A DNA stretch of 57,818 nucleotides from Curvibacter soli (GTDB taxonomy: Bacteria > Pseudomonadota > Gammaproteobacteria > Burkholderiales > Burkholderiaceae_C), in the NCBI RefSeq assembly GCF_029211125.1, contig NZ_JARGEN010000005.1, positions 1,756 to 59,573 on the forward strand, read 5' to 3'. The notes beneath the pieces are model-generated. The model was given only the letters and a program-made list of their open reading frames with translations, was not told where the DNA came from and searched no databases. Positions 1 through 7,152 of this stretch are shown here, piece by piece. Position numbers and translations under genes: made by a program. Position 1 is the first letter of the stretch; each line of letters begins with the position of its first letter.

Positions 1-178
1 GCGCCCGCGCGGGGGCCAGCGCCACCACCTCGCCGCCCGCGCGCCCCGGCTTGGGCAGCAGCGCGGCGGGCGCGCTGGCCTGCCGCGCCACGGCCTGGCC
101 GTCGGGGCTTTGCACGTAGGCGTAGTCCGTGGCCGCAGGGGCGCCGGGCGGGGGCAGGTGGACGATCAGGATGCTCAT
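1..178 (-). CDS. gspL: Type II secretion protein GspL (N-terminal part; rest is outside the window)
   Basis: Only the first 59 codons are present. They encode MSILIVHLPPPG followed by a segment with DYAYVQSPDG, the typical opening of the cytoplasmic actin-like domain of GspL, the inner-membrane protein that links the GspE ATPase to the pseudopilus assembly platform. It follows gspK on the same strand after 63 nt, the usual G-H-I-J-K-L order. The family assignment rests on this short match plus position, so it is good but not independent of context. Confidence 0.72.
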   Translation of the reverse strand, partial: MSILIVHLPPPGAPAATDYAYVQSPDGQAVARQASAPAALLPKPGRAGGEVVALAPARA

Positions 179-241
179 GCGGGATTCTCGCGGGGCATTG
201 TACGGAGTGGGTGTGGCAGGAGGCCGGCCCCCGCGCCGCGT

Positions 242-1234
242 TCAGCGCGCCAGGATGTCGGCGTCCATGCCGCCGATGGCGCCGCGCTCGCGCCAGAGCG
301 TGCGCACGGTGGCGCCGTCGCGGCGCAGCACCGAGCGCTCCTCCACCGCCACGCCGCCCAGCCGCAGCCGGCCCCGGGCCTCGAAGAACATCGAGGCCAC
401 GCCGAAGTCCGTGTCGGGCAGGACGGTGTCGCCGCCCACCAGCTTGCCGGCCGCGGCGAGGTTGCGGAAATGGTCGCTGCGCCGCGCCTGCACCAGCAGC
501 TCCGCGCCCGCGCGGTCCAGGCCCGCGGCGCTGGCTTGCAGCACCTCGGCGCTGGCGGTGTTGATGTTCACGCGCGTGCGCAGCGGCAGCAGCGTGGCGT
601 AGGGTGCCAGCGCCCGCAGCGTGGCGGGCGACAGGCCCAGCCATGTGAGCTGCTCGAACTTCTGCGGCATCAGCGGCGCGTCGGCGTCGCCGCTGGCGCT
701 CGACTGGGCCCGCACCAGGTTGCGCGCCAGCAGTTCCAGCTCGCCTTCGGGCAGGCCGAGCTGCGCGAACAGGCGCTGGAACTGCCGCAGCGCGGCGTCC
801 TGGCGCTGGCCGCCGTCGGCGATGTTGTAGACGTTCATGCGCGACTGCAGGTCGATCATGCGGCCCGAGAGGAACGTGTCCTGCGCGGCATCGCCCGCGT
901 CGGCGCTGGCGGTGCCGCCGGCATCGGCGGCCAGGAAGGTGGACAGACGCGCCTCCTGCAGCGGCACGGCCCAGGGCTCGTCGAGGTGGTCGATGCCGCT
1001 CGCGCGCGCGTCCTCGCGCAGGATCACGCGCGACCAGTCGACCGCGCCCACCAGGATCCAGCCGGCCTGCACGCGCGCGCGCTCGGCGGTTTCCACCTCC
1101 ACGCCGCGCCACTGGCGCCACAGCGCCGCGGAGGCGAAGGTGGCAACCAGCGTGACGGTGAGCATGGCCAGCAGCAGGGCAGCGCCGCGGCAGCGGTTGC
1201 GGCGCAGCGGCGGGGCGGTCTTTTGCGCGTTCAT
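242..1234 (-). CDS. gspK: Type II secretion minor pseudopilin GspK
   Basis: Encodes 330 aa, normal for GspK, the large minor pseudopilin that with GspI and GspJ caps the periplasmic pseudopilus. The prepilin leader is RNRCRG|AALLLAMLTVTL with cleavage expected after Gly17. A hydrophobic helix spans about 18-38, and Glu+5 is absent, as is characteristic of GspK. A large alpha-helical periplasmic domain follows (NVYNIADG, NINTASAEVL near the end). The start was chosen because its ATG overlaps the gspJ stop as ATGA, which implies translational coupling; longer in-frame extension upstream would overlay gspJ. Confidence 0.9.
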   Translation of the reverse strand: MNAQKTAPPLRRNRCRGAALLLAMLTVTLVATFASAALWRQWRGVEVETAERARVQAGWILVGAVDWSRVILREDARASGIDHLDEPWAVPLQEARLSTFLAADAGGTASADAGDAAQDTFLSGRMIDLQSRMNVYNIADGGQRQDAALRQFQRLFAQLGLPEGELELLARNLVRAQSSASGDADAPLMPQKFEQLTWLGLSPATLRALAPYATLLPLRTRVNINTASAEVLQASAAGLDRAGAELLVQARRSDHFRNLAAAGKLVGGDTVLPDTDFGVASMFFEARGRLRLGGVAVEERSVLRRDGATVRTLWRERGAIGGMDADILAR

Positions 1235-1923
1235 GACGGCTTGTTGGGGTTGCTGCCCTGCTGCGCCCAGTCGCGCACGATGCGCCCCGTGGCGGCCTGG
1301 CCCGGCGGCAGCACCAGCACCAGGCGCACGCCCTCGGGTGCGGTGGCGCTGGCGTTCGGGGCGGCGCTGGCGTCGGCGCCGGCATCGGTGCCCGCGCTGG
1401 ACTGCGGGTTGGTCCAGGCGTTGCCGCGGAAGTAGAAGACCTGCCAGTCGTCGAGCGGCAGCACCGGCACCTCGGCGCCCCGCTCGGCATCGCCCGGGTT
1501 CTGGGCCCAGGCGGCGGCCTGCTGCCAGGCCTGCTGCCAGGCGCCGCGCGTGGTGAGCGGCGGCGACTGCCAGCGCAGCCATTCGCCGCTGCCGCCCACG
1601 CCGCGCCGCGTCCAGGCCGCGACGACCAGGCCGGTATCGGGCACGGCGCTGCTGCGCCGCGTGATGCGCAGCGCGCGCCCGTCCCAGTCGATGGGCACGG
1701 TGTGCGGCACGCTCGCCATGGCGTCCAGGTCCGCGCCCCATTGGCCCAGGCCGGCCTGCAGGGCCAGGGCGGCGTCGGTATGGCGCTGCACCACCTCCTG
1801 CGTGCGCGCCATGCCGTCGAGCGCGCGCCAGCCCAGCATGGCGATCAGCGCCATCACGCCGAGCGCGACCAGCAGCTCGACCAGTGTGAAGCCGTGTTGC
1901 GTGCGCGGGGCGGTTGCGCGCAT
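1231..1923 (-). CDS. gspJ: Type II secretion minor pseudopilin GspJ
   Basis: Encodes 230 aa. The class III leader is RTQHG|FTLVELLVALGVMAL with cleavage after Gly11 and Glu at mature position 5, followed by a single N-terminal helix and a beta-rich periplasmic domain. GspJ forms the tip complex with GspI and GspK. The ATG lies 2 nt downstream of the gspI stop, and the stop overlaps gspK by 4 nt. About residues 145-170 are Ala/Pro/Asp-rich and low in complexity, probably a surface loop. Confidence 0.9.
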   Translation of the reverse strand: MRATAPRTQHGFTLVELLVALGVMALIAMLGWRALDGMARTQEVVQRHTDAALALQAGLGQWGADLDAMASVPHTVPIDWDGRALRITRRSSAVPDTGLVVAAWTRRGVGGSGEWLRWQSPPLTTRGAWQQAWQQAAAWAQNPGDAERGAEVPVLPLDDWQVFYFRGNAWTNPQSSAGTDAGADASAAPNASATAPEGVRLVLVLPPGQAATGRIVRDWAQQGSNPNKPS

Positions 1924-1925
1924 GG

Positions 1926-2390
1926 CTAGTACTTGCTCACGATGGTGGACAGCCTGAGCACCGGCAGTTCGCCTTCGCGCACCTGCGCATCCACGCGGCG
2001 GAAGCTCGGGTTGAGCGTGGGGCGCACGCTCAGTGCCACGCTGAAATTGCGCCCGCCCTGCCCGCAGTCGAGGGTGCTGTCGCCCACGCCGGGCATTTCG
2101 GCGGCCAGGCGCACGCGGGCCAGCTCGTTCTCGGCGCAGACCTGGGCCAGCAGTACGCTGCTCTGGCGCTCGGCGTTGGCGGTCAGGGCGCCGGTGGCGC
2201 GCAGGCCGGCCATGAGCGCGATGGCGACGATGCCCAGCGCCACCAGCACCTCCACCAAGGTGAAGCCGTTGCGCCGCCGGGCCGCCCCAAGGCGGAACGC
2301 GGCCCCTTGCACCAGCGAAGCGCAGGGCCAGCCTGCGCCTGGGGGCAGGGAGCTGCACGCAGTGAGCGACCGTGGGGGCCACGTTCTCAT
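1926..2390 (-). CDS. gspI: Type II secretion minor pseudopilin GspI with a repeat-derived N-terminal extension
   Basis: The core is a normal GspI: RNG|FTLVEVLVALGIVAI with Glu at mature +5, then about 110 residues including the CGQGG segment. From the ATG that overlaps the gspH stop (ATGA) the product is 154 aa with a leader of 42 residues before the cleavage site, far longer than the usual 5-10. That extension is encoded by a degenerate copy of the GC-rich palindromic repeat at 2281-2390. An in-frame GTG at 2312 would give a more normal leader of about 16 residues and may be the true start; the ATG is reported because of the stop/start overlap. Pseudopilin identity is secure, the start is not. 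Confidence 0.85.
   Translation of the reverse strand: MRTWPPRSLTACSSLPPGAGWPCASLVQGAAFRLGAARRRNGFTLVEVLVALGIVAIALMAGLRATGALTANAERQSSVLLAQVCAENELARVRLAAEMPGVGDSTLDCGQGGRNFSVALSVRPTLNPSFRRVDAQVREGELPVLRLSTIVSKY
2281..2390. repeat. Degenerate GC-rich palindromic repeat forming the gspH stop / gspI start
   Basis: The sequence begins GCCGCCCCAAG and ends GTGGGGGCCACGTTCTCAT, matching the ends of the two clean copies at 9638-9800, with about 30 nt of extra interior sequence. Its terminal TCAT is, on the coding strand, the ATGA that is both the stop of gspH and the start of gspI. The whole element is translated as the 5' part of gspI. Confidence 0.7.
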
Positions 2391-2875
2391 GGCTGTACGG
2401 CGAAGGGCCGCAGCCCGTCGGTGGCCACGCGCAGCACGCGGTCCGGCTGGCGCGCGCTGACCAGCAGCACCTGCTGCGCGCCGATCAGCGGTTCGGGCCC
2501 GAGCACCAGGGTGCCGTTGCCGGGCCCGGCAACGCCGGTGGATGCGTCGAGCCAGCCGGCGGGCAGCGTGCCGGGCGGCAGGCCGTCGAAACGGAAGCCG
2601 CCGGCCACGGGCACCCAGCGCACCGCGATGCCGCTGGCGCGCGACTGCGCCCGCGCGGCTTCGAGCAGCGCGGCCAGCCGGTCGGCCTCGCGGTCGAGCC
2701 CGCCCTGGCTGCCGTCGCGCAGCGCCAGCCCGACGCCCGCGCTGGCGAAGGCGATGATGGCGATGACGACCAGCAGCTCGATGAGCGTGAAGCCGCGGAC
2801 GCTACGTTTTTCATAGCTGCCACCGCACGTGTTTCGCCGGTTTCCATATGAAAACCACTGGAACATGGCGTTCAA
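2387..2875 (-). CDS. gspH: Type II secretion minor pseudopilin GspH
   Basis: The core has the leader RSVRG|FTLIELLVVIAIIAFA with Glu at mature +5 and a compact beta-domain, fitting GspH, a minor pseudopilin near the pseudopilus tip. The only in-frame ATGs (2875 and 2866) give 162 or 159 aa and leave about 25-28 residues before the cleavage site instead of the usual few. These extra residues (including NRRNTCGGSYEKRS) are encoded by the 58-bp repeat pair at 2801-2904. The stop overlaps the gspI start as ATGA. The start is uncertain; the family call is firm. Confidence 0.83.
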   Translation of the reverse strand: MNAMFQWFSYGNRRNTCGGSYEKRSVRGFTLIELLVVIAIIAFASAGVGLALRDGSQGGLDREADRLAALLEAARAQSRASGIAVRWVPVAGGFRFDGLPPGTLPAGWLDASTGVAGPGNGTLVLGPEPLIGAQQVLLVSARQPDRVLRVATDGLRPFAVQP

Positions 2876-2904
2876 ACTGCGGTGGAAGCTATGGTTTAAG
2901 GAGC
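2801..2904. repeat. Overlapping inverted pair of 58-bp repeats at the gspH 5' end
   Basis: One copy (2801-2858, plus orientation) starts GCTACGTTTTTCATAGCTGC. A second (2904-2847, minus orientation) starts GCTCCTTAAACCATAGCT. They overlap by 12 nt at their 3' ends and form an imperfect 104-bp palindrome whose arms include ATAGCTGCCACCGCA opposite TGCGGTGGAAGCTAT. In the gspG-to-gspH transcript this would fold into one long hairpin reaching into the gspH leader codons. Confidence 0.75.
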
Positions 2905-2932
2905 GCAGTGCGCAAAGCGGGCAAGCATGGAA

Positions 2933-2990
2933 GCCTGCCCCGCTGCCGGGCCGCGAACCCCGCGCAGTGGGGAGCGTGGGGGTTTTTCAT
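2933..2990. repeat. Partial GC-rich palindromic repeat whose end supplies the gspG stop codon
   Basis: The right end (CCGCGCAGTGGGGAGCGTGG followed by GGGTTTTTCAT) matches the right end of the family copies at 9638-9800; the left half is eroded. The terminal TTTTTCAT contains, on the minus strand, the TGA stop of gspG, the same arrangement as at the gspH stop. Confidence 0.6.
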
Positions 2991-3427
2991 TGCCAGCTAC
3001 CGATGTCCGCGTCCTTGCCTTCGCCGCCCGATTGGCCGTCGGCGCCGAAGGACATCACGTCCACCTCACCCTTCACGCCGGGGTTCAGGTACTGGTACGG
3101 GCGGCCCCAGGGGTCGCTCGGCAGCTTCTCGACGTAGGGGCGCCAGTTGGGCGGCACCGGCTGCGCGGTGGGGCGGGCGATGAGCGCCTGCAGGCCCTGT
3201 TCGCCGGTGGGGTAGCGCTGGTTGTCCAGGCGGTAGAGCTTGAGCGCCTGCATGAGGTTGTTGACATCGGTGCGCGCGGCGGTGGCGCGGGCGTCGTCGG
3301 CGCGGTCGAGCACGTTGGGCACGATCAGCGCGGCCAGCACGCCGATGATGACCAGCACGACCATCAGTTCGATCAGGGTGAAGCCGGCCTGGACGCGGCG
3401 GCGCGGGGAAGGGACGGTAGAGGTCAT
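2987..3427 (-). CDS. gspG: Type II secretion major pseudopilin GspG
   Basis: Encodes 146 aa. The leader RRRVQAG|FTLIELMVVLVIIGVL has Glu at mature +5. It is followed by the conserved GspG core (VPNVLDRADDARATAARTD, RYPTGEQGLQAL, DPWGRPYQYLNPG) and the Asp-rich calcium-loop tail FGADGQSGGEGKDADIGSW. This is the main subunit of the pseudopilus that pushes folded exoproteins through the outer-membrane secretin. It is first in the G-H-I-J-K-L operon; the MTSTVPSP start gives a 15-residue leader and was preferred to an ATG 15 codons upstream. Confidence 0.95.
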   Translation of the reverse strand: MTSTVPSPRRRVQAGFTLIELMVVLVIIGVLAALIVPNVLDRADDARATAARTDVNNLMQALKLYRLDNQRYPTGEQGLQALIARPTAQPVPPNWRPYVEKLPSDPWGRPYQYLNPGVKGEVDVMSFGADGQSGGEGKDADIGSWQ

Positions 3428-3481
3428 CGCAGTCGAAAAGGAGCGGGGTGGGGCAGCGGAGCCGTCCATCATAATCGCCGC

Positions 3482-3922
3482 ATGGTGACGACTTTGCAAA
3501 GCCGCTGGGTGGTGGGAACGGGCACGTTCGCGGTGTGGGCGCTGGCCGCCGCGAGCGCCGTGTACTGGGGGCTGCGCATGGCACCCGCGGACACGGGCAT
3601 GGCACCGCCGCCGCCGCCCGCCGCTGCCGCGCAGCCCGATGCGCAGGCGCTGGCCCGCCTGCTCGGCGCGGGCCCGCAGGCCGCCGCGCCCCAGCCAGGG
3701 CTGGCGAGCCGGCTGGCGCTGGTGGGCGTGCTGGCGGGCCGCTCCAGCGGCGGCGCGGCGCTGATCGCCATCGACGGCAAGCCGGCCCGCCCGTTTCGCG
3801 TGGGCACGGCGGTGGTCGACGGGATGGTGCTGCAGTCGGTTTCCACGCGCCAGGCGCGGCTGGGGCCGGACGCGGCGGGGCCGGCGGCGCTGACGCTGGA
3901 GATGCCGGCGCGGTTCAAGTAG
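3482..3922 (+). CDS. gspC: Short GspC-type type II secretion inner-membrane protein
   Basis: Encodes 146 aa, divergent from gspG. It has one transmembrane helix at about residues 9-31, a proline stretch at 41-47, and a homology-region (HR) fold from about 76 (ASRLALVGVLAGRSSGGAAL, then DGKPARPFRVG). The HR domain of GspC contacts the GspD secretin and helps select substrates. The protein ends right after HR and lacks the PDZ or coiled-coil domain of the roughly 270-300-aa enterobacterial GspC. An ATG at the divergent intergenic region fixes the start. Confidence 0.8.
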   Translation: MVTTLQSRWVVGTGTFAVWALAAASAVYWGLRMAPADTGMAPPPPPAAAAQPDAQALARLLGAGPQAAAPQPGLASRLALVGVLAGRSSGGAALIAIDGKPARPFRVGTAVVDGMVLQSVSTRQARLGPDAAGPAALTLEMPARFK

Positions 3923-3945
3923 TAGTCGCAGCGCGGTCCCGGAGT

Positions 3946-4494
3946 TCAAGCCAACATTTCCCAGGTGCCGAAGGCCGGCGCCGCCACGGGCCAGTCGCCG
4001 GCCTGTCGCACCTCGCGTCTGCCTGCCGCCCGCAGCGCCACGGCGCGCGCCACGCCGGCATGGGTGATCCACAGCATTTCGCCGCCAGCCGCGCGGTCAT
4101 GGGCATCGTCGCAGGCCGCGTTCACGCGCGCCAGCAAGGCCGCCACTGTCTCGCCGCCGCCCGGCGCGTGGTGGGCGAAGCGCGCGGTCCAGGCGTCGAT
4201 CTCCGCGCGGGCGATGCCGCTCCAGGGCCGGCCCTCCCAGGCGCCGAAGTCCATCTCCACGAGCCGCGCGTCGGCCTTGCAGGCCACATCGGGCCGCAGC
4301 GCTTGCAGCGCCTGCGCAAGCTGCTCGCATCTGCGTAGCGGCGAGAACCAGGCGGGCACGCCCGCGGGCAGCGCGGCAGCGAGCGCCTGCGCGGCCTCGC
4401 GCGTGGCCTGCGGGTCGGCGGGCACATCGAGCCGGCCGTAGCAGATGCCCGTGTCGAGCAGGGGCCGCGCGTGGCGGGCGAGCCAGAGCTTCAC
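3946..4494 (-). CDS. cobC: Alpha-ribazole phosphatase-like histidine phosphatase
   Basis: Encodes 182 aa with the branch 1 histidine phosphatase signature LARHARP near the N terminus (phospho-accepting His8) and a second catalytic His in WITHAGVARA. CobC dephosphorylates alpha-ribazole-5'-phosphate late in cobalamin nucleotide-loop assembly. A GTG start is chosen because it overlaps the cobS stop (GTGA), and cobS acts on the same pathway. General phosphatases share this fold, so the specific substrate is inferred mainly from the pairing with cobS. Confidence 0.8.
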   Translation of the reverse strand: MKLWLARHARPLLDTGICYGRLDVPADPQATREAAQALAAALPAGVPAWFSPLRRCEQLAQALQALRPDVACKADARLVEMDFGAWEGRPWSGIARAEIDAWTARFAHHAPGGGETVAALLARVNAACDDAHDRAAGGEMLWITHAGVARAVALRAAGRREVRQAGDWPVAAPAFGTWEMLA

Positions 4495-5303
4495 CGCCCC
4501 GGCAGCGCCAGCGCGGCACCGAGGTAGAAGGCGATCTCGCAGACCTGCTGCGTGGCGCCCAGGCAGTCCCCCGTGAAACCGCCCAGGCGCCGCACGAACA
4601 GCCGCCGCAGCCACAGCAGCGCGATGCCGCTGGTGATCGCGGGCACTATCAAAAACATAGCTGCCACCGCAGGTAATACAAGCGCTGCGAGCGGAAAACA
4701 CCATAAGAGAGCCACGCCGAGCGCGGGCCCGGAGATGCCGTCGGCCAGCGGCTTGCTCTTGGAGCGCGCGCTGTCGCCCACGTGCGCCAGCGTGCGCATG
4801 AGCAGCAGCGGCCAGAAGCGCGAGAGCACGTGCGCGCCCGCCAGCGCCACCAGCGCCGGCCCGGCGCCGTGCGCGCCCAGCGCGGCCAGCAGCGCCACCT
4901 TGGCCAGCAGCGCCAGCGCCAGCGCCATGGCGCCGAACGCGCCGATGCGCGAGTCCTTCATGATCTCCAGGGCCCGGTCGCGGTCGGCGCTGCCGCCCAG
5001 GCCGTCGGCCACGTCGGCCAGGCCGTCCTCATGAAAGCCGCCGGTCAGCAGCACGGTGGCGATGGTGCAGGCCACCGCCGCCGCCAGCGGCGCGAACGGG
5101 TTGCCGGCCAGGCCCCGGTGCAGCGCGAAGTAGGCCGCGCCCGCCGCCGCCGCGGCGAGCCAGCCGATGGAGGGGAAGTGCGCCGCGCTGGCGCGCAACT
5201 GCGCCGGGCCGTAGCCGACCCAGGCGCCGAGCCGGCCCGCGACCGGCACGCGCGTGAAGAACTGCAGCGCGGTGAGCCAGTGGCGTGCGAAGCGGGTCAG
5301 CAC
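4491..5303 (-). CDS. cobS: Adenosylcobinamide-GDP ribazoletransferase (cobalamin synthase)
   Basis: Encodes a 270-aa polytopic membrane protein. The family motif GGFHEDGLADVADG lies at about residues 88-101, followed by DSRIGAFG. CobS joins adenosylcobinamide-GDP and alpha-ribazole to make adenosylcobalamin (phosphate) at the inner membrane. Residues about 201-220 (WCFPLAALVLPAVAAMF and flanks) are encoded by an in-frame 58-bp repeat, so one hydrophobic segment is of repeat origin. It is coupled to cobC by a 4-nt overlap and ends 21 nt upstream of the ilvA stop region in the same direction. Confidence 0.92.
   Translation of the reverse strand: MLTRFARHWLTALQFFTRVPVAGRLGAWVGYGPAQLRASAAHFPSIGWLAAAAAGAAYFALHRGLAGNPFAPLAAAVACTIATVLLTGGFHEDGLADVADGLGGSADRDRALEIMKDSRIGAFGAMALALALLAKVALLAALGAHGAGPALVALAGAHVLSRFWPLLLMRTLAHVGDSARSKSKPLADGISGPALGVALLWCFPLAALVLPAVAAMFLIVPAITSGIALLWLRRLFVRRLGGFTGDCLGATQQVCEIAFYLGAALALPGR
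4645..4702 (+). repeat. 58-bp repeat copy inside cobS
   Basis: ACTATCAAAAACATAGCTGC followed by CACCGCAGG and CAAGCGCTGCGAGC aligns base for base in length with the copies at 29992, 35099, 52912 and 56760. It keeps the cobS frame open and encodes a hydrophobic stretch between two membrane segments. Confidence 0.75.
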
Positions 5304-5324
5304 GGGCGCTTCTCCGCTGGTGCG

Positions 5325-6872
5325 TCAGCTTTGCAGGAACAGCCGGTACGCGGGGTTCCCCGTTTCCTCCACGTAGGGGTAGCCCAGCGTGTCGAGAAAC
5401 TGCTTGAACGCCTTGTTGTCGGCCTGCGGCACCTGCATGCCCACCAGCGTGCGGCCGTAGTCGGCGCCCTGGTTGCGGTAGTGGAACAGGCTGATGTTCC
5501 AGTTGGGCCGCATCAGGCTCAGGAACTTCAGCAGCGCGCCGGGGCGCTCGGGGAAGACGAACTGCAGCAGCCGTTCGTGCTGCGCCAGTGCGGAGTGGCC
5601 GCCGACCATGTGGCGCAGGTGCTCCTTGGCGAGGTCGTCATGCGTGAGGTCCAGCGCCTGGAAGCCCTTGCGCGCGAAGTTGGCGGCGATCCTGGCCGAC
5701 TCGCCGGGGCCGGAGATGCTCAGGCCCACGAACACGTGGGCGTTCTTCGCATCGCTGATGCGGTAGTTGAACTCGGTCACGTTGTGCGGACCGCCGGGCA
5801 GCGAGCCCACGGTCTCGCAGAAGCGGCGGAAGCTGCCGCGCGCCTCGGGGATGGTGACGGCGAACAGCGCCTCGCGCTCCTCGCCCACCAGCGCGCGCTC
5901 GGCCACGAAGCGCAGGCGGTCGAAGTTCATGTTGGCACCGCAGAGGATGGCAACGTAGGTCTGGCCCTTCGTCTTGTGGCGCGCCACGTACTGCTTGATG
6001 GCGGCCACGGCCATGGCGCCGGCGGGCTCGACGATGCTGCGGGTGTCGACGAACACGTCCTTGATGGCGGCGCACACGGCGTCGGTATCGACGCGGATGT
6101 ATTCATCGACCAGGCCGCGGGCGATGCGGAAGGTCTCCTCGCCCACCAGCTTGACGGCGGTGCCGTCGGAGAACAGCCCCACGTCGGGCAGCGTGACGCG
6201 CTTGCGGGCGGCGACCGAGCGCGCCATGGCGTCGGAGTCGTCCATCTGCACGCCGATCACCCTCACCTCGGGCCGCACGGCCTTGACGTAGTTGGCCACG
6301 CCCGACACCAGCCCGCCGCCGCCGATGGCGACGAACACCGCGTCCAGCGGGCCCTGGTGCTGGCGCAGGATTTCCATGGCGATGGTGCCCTGGCCGGCGA
6401 TCACGTCGGGGTCGTCGAAGGGGTGGATGAAGGTCAGGCCCTGCTTCTTCTCCAGCGCGGCGGCGTGGGTGTAGGCGTCGGAATAGCTCTCGCCCGCCAG
6501 CACCACCTCGCCGCCCAGGGCCTTGACGGCGTCCACCTTGAGCTGCGGCGTGGTGGTGGGCATGACGATGACGGCGCGCGTGCCCAGGCGGCTGGCGCTC
6601 AGCGCCACGCCTTGCGCGTGGTTGCCCGCCGAGGCGCAGATCACGCCCTTCCTGAGCTGCTGCGGCGTGAGCCTGGACATCTTGTTGTAGGCGCCGCGCA
6701 GCTTGAAGCTGAACACGGGCTGCTGGTCCTCGCGCTTGAGCAGCACCTTGTTGTGCAGGCGCCGGCCCAGGGTGCGTGCGGCTTCGAGAGGGGATTCGAC
6801 GGCCACGTCGTATACGCGGGCGGTCAGGATGCGCTGGAGGTAGTCTGCGGGGGAGAGGTGCTTCTTGGTCAT
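5325..6872 (-). CDS. ilvA: Biosynthetic threonine ammonia-lyase (threonine deaminase)
   Basis: Encodes 515 aa, the length of the long biosynthetic form. The PLP-binding lysine is Lys57 in FSFKLRGAYNK, the PLP-phosphate glycine loop is AIGGGGLVSG, and SAGNHAQGVA is present. The C-terminal third holds two ACT-like regulatory repeats (ALFAVTIPEARGSFRRF and RLLQFVFPERPGALLKF) through which isoleucine inhibits and valine activates in the family. It converts threonine to 2-oxobutanoate, the first step to isoleucine. The ATG follows a leader containing a strong intrinsic terminator 68 nt upstream, suggesting premature-termination control. Confidence 0.95.
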   Translation of the reverse strand: MTKKHLSPADYLQRILTARVYDVAVESPLEAARTLGRRLHNKVLLKREDQQPVFSFKLRGAYNKMSRLTPQQLRKGVICASAGNHAQGVALSASRLGTRAVIVMPTTTPQLKVDAVKALGGEVVLAGESYSDAYTHAAALEKKQGLTFIHPFDDPDVIAGQGTIAMEILRQHQGPLDAVFVAIGGGGLVSGVANYVKAVRPEVRVIGVQMDDSDAMARSVAARKRVTLPDVGLFSDGTAVKLVGEETFRIARGLVDEYIRVDTDAVCAAIKDVFVDTRSIVEPAGAMAVAAIKQYVARHKTKGQTYVAILCGANMNFDRLRFVAERALVGEEREALFAVTIPEARGSFRRFCETVGSLPGGPHNVTEFNYRISDAKNAHVFVGLSISGPGESARIAANFARKGFQALDLTHDDLAKEHLRHMVGGHSALAQHERLLQFVFPERPGALLKFLSLMRPNWNISLFHYRNQGADYGRTLVGMQVPQADNKAFKQFLDTLGYPYVEETGNPAYRLFLQS

Positions 6873-6939
6873 TGTGCTCGGATGTTCTCGCAGCCCGGCG
6901 CACGCGGCGCGGCGGGCTGGCGCATCATAGGCGCTCCAA

Positions 6940-7034
6940 GAAAAAAGCCCCGAGTCGTGAGACTCGGGGCTAAATCCACCAAAGGAGGAGGTGGAGGAGA
7001 CAACCGGTGCATGAGGCGTTTGCCGCATGCGATA
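6940..7034 (-). ncRNA. Putative ~95-nt terminated leader RNA / sRNA upstream of ilvA with an anti-SD loop
   Basis: Reading the minus strand: a promoter-like pair (TTGCAA, 16 nt, TAGAAT at 7068-7041); a C/U-rich run (GTCTCCTCCACCTCC); a small hairpin CCACC/GGTGG (6994-6976) whose 9-nt loop is TCCTCCTTT, the core of the 16S anti-Shine-Dalgarno sequence; then a perfect 11-bp hairpin AGCCCCGAGTC/GACTCGGGGCT (6971-6946) followed by TTTTTT. The hairpin plus T-run is a textbook intrinsic terminator 68 nt before ilvA. It may be an ilvA attenuator, an independent small RNA or both. I saw no leader peptide rich in Ile, Val, Leu or Thr codons. Confidence 0.45.
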
Positions 7035-7040
7035 GGCCGT

Positions 7041-7068
7041 ATTCTATCGAGTGCATGCTGCATTGCAA
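7041..7068 (-). promoter_or_regulatory. Putative sigma-70 promoter for the ilvA leader
   Basis: TTGCAA and TAGAAT are separated by 16 nt and placed about 7 nt before the proposed leader start. The elements match consensus moderately, and the region is locally AT-rich compared with its surroundings. Confidence 0.45.
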
Positions 7069-7152
7069 CAAGCAACGGTTCGAAGTGTTGCAAAATTGGC
7101 AATATCAGTTTGATTTATAGGCCATTAGAAAAGTCTGAAAGTAGAGGTGCGC

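Noticed and set aside
6872..7012. Leader peptide MHRLSPPPPPLVDLAP as an ilvA attenuator peptide
   Set aside because: It has no run of Ile, Val, Leu or Thr control codons, and its frame continues open past the terminator into the ilvA start, so a regulatory stop is lacking.
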